Source: Gnetum montanum (Eukaryota > Streptophyta > Gnetopsida > Gnetales > Gnetaceae). From it: a DNA stretch of 64,000 nucleotides. The DNA lies in assembly GCA_015680685.1 (NCBI GenBank), contig MNCI01027120.1, positions 62,001 through 126,000 on the forward strand. Direction: 5' to 3'. The translations under genes were made by a program, and so were the position numbers. Of the stretch, positions 1 through 10,905 are shown in pieces. Within the stretch, counting starts at the first letter, position 1, and the number at the start of each line of letters is the position of its first letter. Under the pieces are notes generated by a model. It saw nothing but the letters and a program-made list of their open reading frames with translations. It did not search any database and had not been told where the DNA came from.

Positions 1-342
1 TCCATAACAATCTCTGTTAAAACTGTCGCGAATTCATACCAATGATTTTGTTGCGTCTTTTTAATCTCTCTGAAATCTGAGCACCCAACACTGAAAACAT
101 CCAAATCCACTGCACAACTACAATAACGCAGCAGGCCAATTCTCCAGATGGAATTAATGATAGATAGAATTCTGTTGCATTTCCTTTTTTGTTTTTCCTG
201 CACTGCAACTGTAGCAGACTGATTGTTGTAGATTCCTGATAAGATTTGCGTGTGTTGTGTTTGAATGTGAGTAATTGAACTGGCGTGATGTTGTTGGGAC
301 TTAACTGCCTGTGTTGGGTTGTGGGTCCGTGATTATTTCCAG
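1..342. other. No gene recognised; probable intron upstream of ABCB exon
   Basis: No convincing reading frame. The segment ends in a good 3' splice site (TTATTTCCAG, ending at 342) directly before the ABCB-like exon, so it reads as intron. A 63-codon open stretch on the reverse strand (17-208) has no clear family. Confidence 0.4.
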
Positions 343-505
343 GGCACTGGGACAGTCAGCAGCAGACCTTGGAGCTTTTACAAAGAGCAAAAGGCGCAGC
401 CTACAGCATATTCCAGATGATTGAGCAGAGCAAGGAGTCAGTGCTGCGTTCAAGTTCGAACTCTAGCGGCTGGCAAACCAGATATCAATTTCAGTAGCAG
501 GGTGC
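343..505 (+). pseudogene. ABCB transporter exon fragment (end of first membrane domain)
   Basis: After the splice acceptor the sequence reads ALGQSAADLGAFTKSK and then, one base out of frame, GAAYSIFQMIEQSKES. This is the end of the first transmembrane domain and the start of the linker to NBD1 in plant ABCB (P-glycoprotein) exporters, where family members read LGQAAP-LxAF-K-KAAAY-IF-MIER. ABCB proteins are plasma-membrane ATP-driven exporters, several of which move auxin. The extra base (an A after codon AAA near 398) and later stops make this a broken exon. Exon pieces of the same kind of gene follow at 3379 and 10906, always on this strand, so they are probably one locus. The 3' end of the exon is uncertain. 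Seen: the match and the frameshift. Inferred: a single ancestral gene. Confidence 0.75.
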
Positions 506-1291
506 TGAGGATAGCATCCTGATTGACAAGTTTTTTGTTTTGAAAAAGTTTATTTTGTTGAAAAATATTCATTTTTAGGTGATTTAAAGCCTTTGACGGT
601 GGATTAAGCTTGTATTGATGGTTTTTGAGAGGCTTTGCGTGCTGTGATTATCTTCACAGTTACATGGTTTACTGGTTTCAGCGTAATCTAGTGCAGTAAA
701 CTATGAGTTTGATGAGTCATGGAAACCTATTGATGGATTAAGAAAGACCTAAACCCTAAACTCAACAATTTCTTGATCGTGATGGATCACGATAAACTCA
801 CGTTGGTACGTGTGTACTGAAACTCACATCTTCTTTCAATATCCACCATTCAAAGCAGCCATCTTCTGGCTCGTTGAGCAAACACGACACCATTATTATA
901 CATGAACGAATTTTACCGATATCACGATGATAATGCTGATCTGTCATCACAGAAACCACACAGACCATTCGTCGGCCTACTATTTCTTATGTTTTGTTTG
1001 CGTGGCCCCAGATTGCATATGTTAAAGGCTGTCTGCACAGGATCCTGGATTCGTGCGTGTCACGTTTTTCGTTACTGTAACTTTGTGGCTTCATGCAATC
1101 TTGTCATCATGAGTTGATTTGGAATTTTGAGTTGATTTGGAATTTTGAAACATTGTTGCTGCCGCTGCTGCAATGCTTTAAATTCGAGCGTGGATCTTGC
1201 TGGGTTACGCTCATCCAGTGGAAATCCGGTTCTGGCTCCCTGCGTTTCCGATTTTTCATATTTCTCAGTTTCAGAGCATAGTTTTAGAGGG
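506..1291. other. Non-coding stretch with an 18-bp tandem duplication
   Basis: No gene is supported. The unit GAGTTGATTTGGAATTTT is repeated exactly at 1111-1128 and 1129-1146. The last part may be 5' leader of the CAR copy. The NBD1 exons of the flanking ABCB gene (Walker A, signature and Walker B motifs) were looked for and not seen. Confidence 0.4.
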
Positions 1292-1789
1292 ATGGAGAAC
1301 ATACTGGGTCTTTTGAGAGTCCGGGTAATCCGGGGAAAAAATCTTGCAGTCCGGGATATCACCTCAAGTGATCCTTACGTTGTTGTTCATCTCGGTAATC
1401 AGACTGTCAAGACCAGAGTTATCAAGAAAAATCTTAATCTTGTTTGGGATGAGGAGTTAACTGTTTCTGTCAGAAACCCAATCTTGCCTCTCAAATTGCT
1501 AGTTAGAGATAAGGACATAATCAGCAAGGATGATGATATGCGAGATGCTGTTGTAGACCTGCAACCCCTGGTGATGGTTGCCACCAGCAAAGCTGTGAAT
1601 TCGCCAGCTGCAACAGAAGCCGTTACTTACAGGACATTGCAGATGTGCAAAGAAAATTGTCTGGCCTCAGATAGCCACATCAAGTCTGTCAAAGGGCAGC
1701 TTGTGCAGGATATTTGCCTGAAGCTTCAGAATGTTGAGACTGGGGAAATCGAACTGCAACTCAAATGGATTGATCTTCCTCTCCGTTAG
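1292..1789 (+). CDS. C2-domain ABA-related (CAR) family protein, intronless copy
   Basis: A 165-residue uninterrupted protein starting MENILGLLRVRVIRGKNLAV. CAR proteins are small plant C2 proteins that bind Ca2+ and phospholipid and recruit PYR/PYL ABA receptors to the plasma membrane. Residues 1-100 form the C2 fold, with the Ca2+-loop motif RDITSSDPYV and a second loop around VRDKDIISKDDDM. The C-terminal CAR extension (NCLASDS, GQLVQDICLKLQNVETGEI, ELQLKWIDLP) is complete. The ATG at 1292 is chosen because CAR proteins begin MENLLGLL; the open frame runs 49 codons further upstream without homology. Length is normal for the family. Family genes are usually split by introns, but this copy has none and is followed 104 bases after the stop by a poly(A) tract, so it is probably a processed retrocopy. 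One loop residue differs from the family (MGDA is MRDA here). Whether it is expressed cannot be told. Confidence 0.85.
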   Translation: MENILGLLRVRVIRGKNLAVRDITSSDPYVVVHLGNQTVKTRVIKKNLNLVWDEELTVSVRNPILPLKLLVRDKDIISKDDDMRDAVVDLQPLVMVATSKAVNSPAATEAVTYRTLQMCKENCLASDSHIKSVKGQLVQDICLKLQNVETGEIELQLKWIDLPLR

Positions 1790-1892
1790 AGTATGCGTGA
1801 ATGAAAATCCACAGACCTCTTTTATGAAACTGAAACTGATCTTATTCTATGATTTATAAGCAACTTGTAATGGACTACTTTCCTTTTTTTTT

Positions 1893-1914
1893 AAAAAAAA
1901 AAAAAAAAGAAAAA
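1893..1914 (+). other. Poly(A) tract 3' of the CAR copy
   Basis: Sixteen A, one G and five A, preceded by nine T at 1884-1892. It lies about 100 bases after the CAR stop codon, the distance expected of a short 3' UTR. It fits the tail of a reverse-transcribed mRNA, although a simple A/T tract is possible. Confidence 0.5.
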
Positions 1915-3378
1915 CTCAGGATCTCTACGGTACTGGGCCTTATATGGCTTATGAACGAAATCTAGTTTACCATGTTAATCAGTGATGGGTCCTCTTCACT
2001 GTGAATAATCTTCCTGTGAAAAACCTAGTTACATGTTTTGTTTACGTATGAATTTTTCGGTTTTGCTTAAAAATTAAAAAAAACGAAAGTAATAAAGGCA
2101 AAGTTGGTGTCAAATAAAAGTCTTCTCCTACTGTTTCTTGCTTCTGCAACGTGACCATAAACTTGCAGTTGTGAAAGCGAGCTGCAGTCATTTCTTGGCG
2201 CTGAAGCGTCACTGCTAGGCCGTTCGATCATGGGATTACCCATCGATGGCCTTTACTGTGGCTCTTGCTGAGTTTGGGCCATGCAGCTATCCGTTATTAG
2301 CTTTCATATTTAATATGTGGGTGGGTTATGTATTATTTGCTTGGTTCTGGATTTTCTTTTTCGTTATTACTAGAAACATTCTTAATCTGAACGGTGCAGG
2401 TAACTAACACGGTTGATGACGTTGATGGCAAGTCACGGCAGTTGGCGGCTGACGGTGCTTTATTCCTTAGCAGGCCGCTATAAACTGAGGGCGCATGCTG
2501 CAACGGGCGGCAGGCGGTGGGCGAACAACGCACGCGGACGTGCAGAAGGTGTCAAAGCGGCACGGTGGCAGACTGCGGGCGCACGCGGAAGACGTCCACA
2601 GTGACGGACCGCTGTTCCTACCGGTGACTGCGGTGCAGCAGTGACACCAAAACGGCATCAACATCGTTTTTATTCTTTATTTCTCTGCTTTCAATCATTC
2701 TTTTTGTTCTTTGTTTCTCTGCTTTCAAACAACACACGGACTGTTTCTTTCCTCGCTTGCAACGGCAGCCAAGGAACCGCAGACACAAAATGCAGCAATG
2801 GTGGTTGCGTGCAGGTGCACGTACACCCTGGCATTTGGTGTCTAAGTAATAGCAGACGCTCGGAGGTTGGCAACGGCAGACGCCTTGCAGGTGGTCAAGC
2901 AGCAGCCGCGGAACCACATAAAATTTGAAATTTTTTTTATTTTGAATTGTTTATAGTCCTCAAAAATTGTACAAATATTTAATTTTGATTTTAGTTTTTT
3001 TACCGTGTTTTTCAAAACATAAGAGAACCCTCAAATTAAATTTAAGTTTTTAATATTTTGTTTAAAAATATTATTATTATTGGTTTTGTCACATAGCCCT
3101 TTTTAGGTGAGATTATTCTCGGGGTTTCGTATGTTTCGTACCCATACGGGAAGGCCCTGGGTGATAGTCTCCTAAAACAAGTTTTCACACAGGTGTTGGC
3201 ATGTTCAAAATTTACGCATCAACACCATCTTAAATAATAATTATCGATGATGTCTTGGTTGCTCATAATTTATTGTTGCATTTCCTAAAAATACTTACTT
3301 ATGTTTAATACTTAAAATGGAACTCTCATGGGATGATGATGAATTTTTTGCATGTCATGTAGCAGTCATGCAATGCAG
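1915..3378. other. Non-coding region with a GC-rich island (about 2390-2925)
   Basis: No protein homology found. 2390-2925 is far richer in G+C than its surroundings, with repeated CGGCAG/GGCGG words and two copies of TTCTCTGCTTTCAA (about 2680 and 2718). It ends in GGAACCACATAAAATTTG (about 2909), a string like one in the copia-type LTR at 36810, so it may be an old LTR fragment. 2930-3378 is AT-rich and intron-like. Confidence 0.3.
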
Positions 3379-3584
3379 AACCGTCAAAGGCTCATCAAAG
3401 GCTCATCAGGAAGATTTGGATCAGAATTGGACGACAAGGATTTAGACATGGGACTCACCCCCAAGAAGAAAGTTCCATTTCCCAGACTTGTCAATTCTTG
3501 CAAAATGGATCAAAATGGATGTATGCAATTCTTGTAGTATTTGGTGCAATATCTGCTAGCTTTCTAACTCCTCTATTTGGGTTG
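3379..3584 (+). pseudogene. ABCB transporter exon, 5' part (linker and start of second membrane domain)
   Basis: After a possible acceptor (CAATGCAG, ending 3378) the frame reads as a charged linker (KGSSGRFGSELDDKDLDM, then PKKKVPFPRLVNSCK) and, after a small frame-shifting duplication of AAAATGGATC near 3502-3520, continues KWMYAILVVFGAISASFLTP and LFGL. This is the linker and first helix of the second transmembrane domain of an ABCB2/10-type exporter. The frame is cut after the Leu codon by E1 and resumes at 10321 as GITQAMV, so the two sides form one exon. Seen: reading continuity and the target duplication. Inferred: the parental gene was functional before the insertion. Confidence 0.75.
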
Positions 3585-4344
3585 TGATGAGCTGCGATAT
3601 TGTGTCCTACCTCATCTTCTATAAATAAAAGGCAGCGCCCTTTGTTCAAGGGAGTTAGACTTAGACCCTTAGCCAGATTCTTGCAGTTTTGTTATTCCAG
3701 AGTTAGAATTATTTCTATGTGCCCGTAGTAGGAGTCATAGAGAGAACAGATCTTTATTTGAGCAATTTGTACCTGAGCACAATTTTGTGTACGGCAATAA
3801 AGATGAACTTTATGATAAACCTTGCAGGATACAGATTAAGCTAATTAGTAATTAATGATTGTTTAATGCTTTTTTAGTTAATTAAGATCTTTCTCAACCT
3901 TCAACCTTCTTAGTTAAATACACTCAGTACGATCGCTTTGAGCATGCTTGTAACGCTTGGTAACCTAATAACGATTAGCGTTTGGTAATCCCAGCAATGT
4001 TGCACTAGTTCAGGATGTGTATGACAAGTGGGAACGAATACTGGTGTTAGGAACATTTGGAACTTAGTTAATAAATAGTTAATATAAGTTAGTCACTTAG
4101 TTCTCTCTAGCTTTCTTTTACTAGCAAAAGACATAAAAAGACAAAAAGCTATAAAAATCATATACCTCAAGCTTACTTATCTATACAACCGTGACAATAC
4201 AAGTAAGTTTGGGAAAAGAACGATTGATTAACCTTGAGTGTTCCATTAAGCCGCGTAAGCACTTAGTCCTTGGAGTTCGATCGGATCGCGCGTGAAACAC
4301 TCGTATTCATATGGTTGGGTGTAGGGGTACCTCGCCACTCATCA
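3585..4344 (+). repeat. E1 5' LTR
   Basis: Begins TGATGAGCTGCGATAT and ends CGCCACTCATCA. It contains a TATA-like CTATAAATAAAAGG (3619) and the family hallmark repeat TTGGTAAYCCAGTAACG around 3957-3995. Confidence 0.88.
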
Positions 4345-4345
4345 T

Positions 4346-4363
4346 TGGTGCCGTTGCCGGCGA
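4346..4363 (+). promoter_or_regulatory. E1 primer-binding site (tRNA-Asp)
   Basis: TGGTGCCGTTGCCGGCGA, one base after the LTR, complementary apart from two changes to the 3' end of plant tRNA-Asp. This primer is typical of Athila elements. Confidence 0.75.
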
Positions 4364-4489
4364 CTTAGTTGTTTGTGCGCTACGTAGAACATAGGAAATC
4401 ATTCATATTGTTGGAACCTTAGAACGTACCCTTAGGGTTAATCAAAGAAAGATAAGAAAATGGTACATTGCACATCGAACAAGACAAAA

Positions 4490-6405
4490 ATGTCTTCTTC
4501 TTCGCATAAGAGCACTTCACCGCCTAGGACTAACACAATAGGCAGTCGGCGGCATAATACACGTAACCAAGATCCGCCAGTTCCTCAACAGTTTCGTGTG
4601 GTATATACTCATCCCAATGAGTATGTACCTGATTTCACCTTTATTCTCCACCAAGATGAACAACTGCGTTGGAGAGACTTGGAGGGTAACATAGTGTTGC
4701 CTTTAGACCGATCAATCCTCAACATGCTCCTTCGTGCTCTCACACGATTAGGCATGCCGCTTTTATACGCAGAATACATTGCATGTGATCATGACATAAG
4801 GGACTATCATCCCATAAAAGTGCAATGTCAAAGGGACTTGCGACAGGAGAGATACCATACATCCTTGAAGGGTGAATGGCCTCATGACGCTTCACACATT
4901 TTGAGAAAAATTAAGGATGGTGAACCTGATCCAACAGGTTCACCACAAAATGATGTTCCTTCTTCAAACATTGGTCAGGAGGTGGTGTATCAGAACCTTC
5001 ACTCCACTATTCACAATCCTAGTTCTCATACCCATGAACATGAAGTGTTCAACAAAGGAACACAAACACACGATAAGGGTGGACGTTCTGATCGTGATCA
5101 TGATCAAGGCCGAGACCACTGAAAAGAAGGTAGAAAACATCATCATGGCGATGGTTCTCCTTCTTCTTCACCTTCATCATCACCTTCACCCTCTCCTTCA
5201 GTGTCCGGACACAATCATAGGAAAACCAATCTTGAGGAGAAGGGAAAACAAAGTGAAAAACATCAATGAGACAATCGAGAATGAGGACGAGAGCACTCTA
5301 AGGAATCAAGGCATAGAAGAAGGGAGAGTAGGGAATCACGTAGACACCATAGATGCTATGAACGAGATGATCACAAAGAACTCCTACTCGCAACTAGAAG
5401 CATGCTAGATATAACGGAGGTCGTAAGAGTTCTAATAAGGCACCAAAAGGATAGTAGGATTAAGAGGTTAGACATGAACAAGATCCCACGATTTGAAGGG
5501 GCATACAACGCTAATCCTCAAAATCATTTACAAGCATTCCACGATGCATGTACCTTGAAAAACATAGAAAATGAATGGAAAAAACTGAAGTTGTTCCCAA
5601 GGACACTAGTGAAAGAAGCTGAAAGCTAGTACCAGTTCTTAGAACCGGAATCCATTCGAAGGTGGAGTACAATGTTAGAACTATTCAATGATAAGTACCA
5701 AATGTACTTCTGAGTGTCTAACCTGCGAAAGCAAATCCAAGGATGGAAACAAGGAAATCATAAACCCTTGGATGTTGCCATGGGCCGCTATTATGCACTG
5801 TTACATCATTGCCCTGGCCATGGTTATTCACAGCGAGACCAACTACACCATCTCGTCAATGGACTTAAGAATGAAACAAGAAGAACCCTTGGAACGTATG
5901 TCCAAGGAAGCTTATCGGAGCTTAAGTCTCATCAAATTCATAGATTGCTTGAGTAAGTAGCCAAAGAAGAAGGTGAGCTACAGAATAGAGAAAGTGCAGA
6001 AGAATACAACTGAGATCCTTCCCTCCAAAACAGGGAAGTGAGATTTTGTAAAGAGGAAGAAGAGTCACCACTTGAAGAGATGGGGAATAAGAAAACTTTG
6101 CCTCTCCAAAAGTTAACAACAAAAGTATCGGCAAAGGTAGACCAAATGTGGTACTCCCTAGATAGTAGGTTTGAAAATGTTCTTAAAATTGTAGAGGAGT
6201 CTAGGGAGCAAGGTAGTGACCATGACAAAAAAAAGAGAAGTGGAAAATACACGTAACAAGGGTAAGGGCAAAATGGCCATCACAGAAGAGGTTGTGGATT
6301 CAGACACATATAATGATGGTGGATGCAAGATATGCCAATATGACCATCCTAAGGGATGTTGCCCAGTGATCTCACATCTATAAGAGTCTAGGGTGTATGC
6401 ACTCA
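4490..6405 (+). pseudogene. E1 gag (broken)
   Basis: Start at MSSSSHKSTSPP, chosen because E2, E4 and E7 begin with the same SS(H/Y) motif; an ATG ten codons upstream (4460) is open but not conserved. Parts in order: an N-terminal domain conserved among these elements (VVYTHPNEYVP, FILHQDEQLRWRDLEGNIVL, DYHPIKVQCQRDL); a His/Arg/Ser-rich linker (about 5050-5400, frameshifted); the retrotransposon gag capsid core (NPQNHLQAFHDACTLKNIE, LKLFPRTL, LHHCPGHGY, TRRTLGTY); and a knuckle CKICQYDHPKGCC near 6326. Stops at 5120, 5627, 5713 and 5956, with several frame changes. Gag would form the virus-like particle in the cytoplasm and package RNA. Confidence 0.8.
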
Positions 6406-6544
6406 ACCCACGACTAAATAAACAGCAAACACCTCGACTGTTACCTTATCCCCAAGGTAATTCCACTAACCTTCAACATATTATCCAAATGGAACTCCAC
6501 CATAACCCGTTGAACAACATCAACAGTGGCAATACCCACAGTCA

Positions 6545-7552
6545 TGGGGGATGCCACCACCAAGGCAACAATACCCCTATGAGCAACCTAACCCATATGG
6601 CTACTACGTGCAACATCCAATCTCTCCACGTGACTCTGTTAGTCACGTTGCACCACAACATCACAACCCAGCTCATGAGTATTATAGAACTCCTTCTCCT
6701 AGGGAAGATAACCCACAAACATACCATCCTTCAGATCCATCCGCAACTCTCACACTGATAGCTCCATTACCACCTGCTCCAGCAATGCACGCGAAACTCC
6801 CTGCTCAACCATAGCAACGCAATGCCACAAGGGCTATAAATACTCAACTCACTGTTGGTTCTGAAAACCATATGAAGAAAATACCTTTCTTTAGAGCCCA
6901 TAGTTCAACCAATCCCTTACAACCACAAGCGGTTGAACCTTTGAACACCTCCCCATCAAATAAGGCTTTAGAGCTCCCTTCAAATCAAACACTGAGCTCA
7001 ACACAAACAGTTATGTTAACACATGTCGTAATTGATTGGATCAAGGCTGGCCACGTTCCCAGGAAATTCTTTGATCCTGGAAGCTCCCTAATCTATCTCC
7101 AAATCGCTGGGAATGAACCATGCAAAGCTCTTCTAGACTTAGGTTTTGGAGTTAACTTAATATCATAAGAAATGTACAAAGTCTAGAACCTGCCTCCATT
7201 AAGAAAGAGCAATATTCACCTAGAGCTAGCCAACCAGTTCATCACTGTTCCCTTGGGACTGGTGGAGGACATCGTCACCACTATGTGTGGGTGGTTGTAC
7301 CCAACTAATTTCCTAGTGATACAAATGAATAACGGTAAAGGGGACTTCCCAATAATAATGGGAAGGGCATGGCTAAGTACTATAGATGCACGTCTAGGAA
7401 TTCATGATCTTTCCTTGGAAATATCTAAGGAAAACACTTTTGGAGAGATCGAGAAGAAGAAGGTTCCATGCATCGCATACAGTGATACAGGGTGCAATTG
7501 TGTGCAGAAATCATGGGATGTGCAAAGTTTAGCATTGCCTGCATGCAACTAG
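6545..7552 (+). pseudogene. E1 proline-rich region and aspartic protease (broken)
   Basis: A Pro/Tyr/Gln-rich segment (PPPRQQYPYEQPNPYGYYVQ) leads to a retropepsin-like domain: TDW-like VIDWIKAGHVPRKF, ALLDLGFGVNLIS at the active-site position, and the flap/second-half motif FPIIMGRAWLSTIDA. The expected catalytic triplet Asp-Ser-Gly is Asp-Leu-Gly here, and stops interrupt at 7167 and 7182. The coding part ends at 7552, and the sequence jumps within about 120 bases into the 3' non-coding region. Confidence 0.78.
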
Positions 7553-9554
7553 TCTGCACAAGACATTAATATACAAAAGTGCCTATATGCAGCAACCACA
7601 CGACAAGAAGACACCCAGTGGCTGATAGCTGATCAAGAGAGAAACTCACTAACATGCATGGAACTAATTGAGCCCTTGATTTCTTTTTAAGTTTTTGTTT
7701 TACATATTTTTGTTTTACAAATTTCTTTAACTTCTCTTGTTTTTGTTTTACAACATTTTTTATACTTTTTCATTTCTTTGTGTAAATATTTGTTTTGTTT
7801 GATTTTGTTCTTATTTTTGTCTTTGTTTGTTGTTTTTGCTTTGTTGGATTTGTCACCTAATGGTGGCATGAACTGTGTTCTATGAATTGCTAATGTTTGG
7901 TTTTTACCTTTGAGTTATAATGTTGATACTAAGGTATGGTTCTTTTGATATAACAGGTAATGAGTCCACGTCTTCCATGCATCCATAAATTTCTATGGTC
8001 TCTCTTGGCTTGGAACTATACAGTCCCTTTCTTTAATAATAAAACTATTAACAAATTGGTGACTGGGCTTTTCTCAAACTAAGGAAGGACTCAAGGGTTG
8101 AAAAGGATGTGACTTCAAAGACATTTGATGCATTTTTGCTAGCTATTCTTTTGGGTGCTTGGATGTTTTCTTCTTCATTTTTCCTTACCATTCCGACATT
8201 GCTCCATTATTGGGAAGTTGAGCTAATAAAAATAAGTCTTTGCATAGTGTGGTTCTCACGGAAAAAAAAAACACAAAAAAAGAGTGAGAATTCAAAGCAC
8301 ACCCCTTAGACAAAATAATCATCTAGGCTACAAGCACTGGTTATGGAACTAAACAAACATGTTCCCTCTAACTAAGGTCCTCTCTCACTTCCTACTTTTC
8401 CCTTTCTTGTTTCCTCAGAATGGTGGTGAATTTTTGTGGAAAAATTCTTGTTACTTCAAGTGGATGGATTGGCCAAGTGTATTAATGTGAAGTCACTGGA
8501 TATGGATTGTTTGAGGCTGGATTTGGAATGAGATCTACTCAGTCACATTAACCATACATACACAAGGCATTATACACCACCTTGTTCTTGGGACTCTATT
8601 CCATTCTCTTCTCCTCATCATTCTTTCTCCATTTTCCACCTCATTGCTGGTTGTATCAGTAGTCTATATTTTGGTTGATGCATTATTTTCTTTTTGGTAA
8701 ATTCTTGTGGTTAAGACTTTAACTCTTGCTTCCGAATGACATTTCTAGAGCCTACAGACTCTTTGAATGTGGGATTGTTAGGACATAAAGGGCATGTGCC
8801 TGCTTTGGGGAGGACCCACTAGCATTCCTATTTGGTGCATTAGTTAACTTCTTTTTCTTAAACATTCCTTCAATCAACATTTGTTTTGTTCATTTCCATC
8901 TCTGACATCTATTTTATCGATGTTCCTGTTGTTTCTTTTTCTCCATCTTTCTTATTCCTTATCTTTTTTCATTCTATCCCTACTAAAGGATTGCTCTTAG
9001 TCATGGGGGCCATGGTCCAATTTTTTCACTTTTTCCTAACCCCTACACCTTGGGTTCACCAATGTTATATCTCTAGAATCTCTATTAGCCATATCACAAC
9101 TCAACCAATGGACCTTACACCAAGGCAAGGTATCAACTCTATTGTGATTTACTTATCCTTGCTCATATGTGACTGTGTTGTGTGTGTAGATGGCAATCAT
9201 ACAACAATGGACTGGACCTAGAGGAAACACTCAGGATGGATTGGTGCTGGAACAATTGTGCAAGGAACAAGATTGATGGTGCGGTTATGGATGGACAATG
9301 GAAGGTGCAATTCTAGCGTTGGTAGCAACACGTCTTCTTCTTTTCTCTCTCAGCTACCAAATAAGGCTGGATGTCAATTGTGTATAGTGTTCATTCTTAT
9401 AGTCATTAACACTAATATTATCATGTATTGTAATGATTGATCCATTCACATGTCATCCCATTCACCATTAGTTGTCATTCAAGTCAATAATCCCATACCG
9501 TCCCAATATTTTGTAAGGAACTCGAGGATGAGTTTTCATTCAATCATGGGGGTA
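7553..9554 (+). other. E1 internal deletion scar, 3' non-coding region and polypurine tract
   Basis: GAACTAATTG/AGCCCTTGAT at 7661-7680 joins the end of the protease region straight to sequence that lies downstream of integrase in E2, so all of pol is missing. The following 1.9 kb has no coding homology but matches E2, E4, E5 and E7, including blocks at about 8290-8345 and 8740-8830. The polypurine tract ATGGGGGTA (about 9546-9554) abuts the 3' LTR. Confidence 0.7.
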
Positions 9555-10315
9555 TGATAAGCCATGATAACACGTATTGCCTCATCTTCTATAAATAAGA
9601 GGTGGCACCCTTTTTTCAAAGGAGTTAGACTTAGAACCTTAGCCAGATTCTTGCAGTTTTGTTATTCTAGAGTTAGAATTATTTCTGTGTGCTCGTAGTA
9701 GGAGTCATAGAGTGAACGAGTCTTTATTCGAGCAATTTGTACCTGACCAAAATTTTGTGTACGGTAATAAAGATGAACTTTATGATAAACCTTGCAGCAT
9801 ACAGATTAAGCTAATTAGTAATTAATGATTGTTTAATGCTTTTCTAGTTAATTAATATCTTTCTCAACCTTCAACCCTCTTAGTTAAATACACTCAGTAC
9901 GATGGCTTCGAGCATGCGTGTAGCACTTGGTAACCCAATAACGATTAGCATTTGGTAATCCCAGTAGCGTTGCACTGGTTCAGGATATGTACAACAAGTG
10001 GGAACGGATACTAGTGTTAGGAACATTTGAAACTTAGTTAATGAATAGTTAATGTAAGTTAGTCACTTAGTTCTCTCTACTTTTCTTTTACTAGAAAAAG
10101 ACATAAAAAGACAAAAAGCTATAAAAATCATATACCTCAATCTTACTTAACCATACAACCATGACAATACAAGTAAGTTTGGAAAGATAATGATTGATTA
10201 ACCCTGAGTGTTCCATTAAGGCACGTAAGCACTTAGTCCTTGGAGTTTGACTGGATCACCCGTGAAATGCTCGTATTCGTATGGTTAAGTGTAAGGGGTA
10301 CCTCACCACTCATCA
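9555..10315 (+). repeat. E1 3' LTR
   Basis: Begins TGATAAGCCATGATAA and ends CACCACTCATCA. Alignable with the 5' LTR over its full length, with scattered substitutions and a different first 30 bases. TATA-like TCTATAAATAAGAGG at about 9589. Confidence 0.87.
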
Positions 10316-10510
10316 GGCTAGGAATCACTCAAGCTATGGTATATCTCTACACTAAAGATGAGGAAAACTCATCTAGGAATATCTGCAAAATAAGCTTCTT
10401 CTTTGTTGGCAGTGTCGATGCTTCATTGGTGTGCAATGTGATTTCTCATTTTGACTGGGGAGTCATAGGCAAAAGCCTCACTCTGCAGGTTAGAGAAATG
10501 ATGTTTACAG
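10316..10510 (+). pseudogene. ABCB transporter exon, 3' part, after E1
   Basis: Following the degenerate target copy GGCTA, the frame reads GITQAMVYLYTKDEENSSR, KISFFFVGSVDASLVCNVI and FDWGVIGKSLTLQVREMMFT, which is the second transmembrane domain of ABCB exporters (family pattern GERLTLRVREMMF). A clean splice donor (ACAG/GTAATT) ends the exon at 10510. It continues the exon broken at 3584. Confidence 0.85.
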
Positions 10511-10905
10511 GTAATTTAGAACCCAAAACATGTTTATCTCTAATTAGCTTATAGAGATGCAAAATTCCATGGCTTTTTTTATTTTTGATATTTGACCATT
10601 CGAGCTTTCTATGAGGTTAATGGAAAAAGTGTACTCTATTAAATGTGTTTAATTGTTAAACATCCTTTTTTTTGTTTTTCCTAGTCTTTAGGAATTGTCA
10701 TTACAAATTTGGTTGCTATTTTTGTTCTTTAGAAGTTGAATCGTCGATCATTACAGAAGTTGATCCATAGGTATGGGATTTAGACATACTCATGTAGTTG
10801 ACCCATTTTGTTTACACAAGGTTGGGATGATGATGAGGATTTACAAGGGTTTCATAATTTTGCCACATTTTTGTTGTTCTTGATAAACTATTTCTATGGT
10901 TTCAG

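Larger units (their letters stand above)
3585..10315 (+). mobile_element. E1: Ty3/gypsy (Athila-like) LTR retrotransposon without polymerase
   Basis: Complete element bounded by LTRs of 760 and 761 bp with TGATGAG/CTCATCA-type ends (the 3' LTR starts TGATAAG). Order: 5' LTR, tRNA-Asp primer site, gag, protease, about 1.9 kb non-coding, polypurine tract, 3' LTR. No reverse transcriptase, RNase H or integrase is present. The flanking 5-mers are GGTTG (3580-3584) and GGCTA (10316-10320). They differ by two transitions, but the exon reading frame across the site supports GGTTG as the original target. Stops and frameshifts in gag show that it is dead. Confidence 0.85.

Noticed and set aside
17-208. 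Reverse-strand 63-codon frame with a hydrophobic stretch, possibly part of an ABC transporter membrane domain
   Set aside because: Similarity is vague, the strand is opposite to the other ABCB exons, and no splice sites support it.
2413-2928. Overlapping open frames in the GC-rich island
   Set aside because: Open in several frames on both strands because stop codons are rare at this composition; no homology recognised.
7687-7869. Lys/Asn/Thr-rich reverse-strand frame in E1
   Set aside because: Shadow of a T-rich non-coding stretch (TTTTGTTTTAC repeats) that is present in all copies and not conserved as protein.
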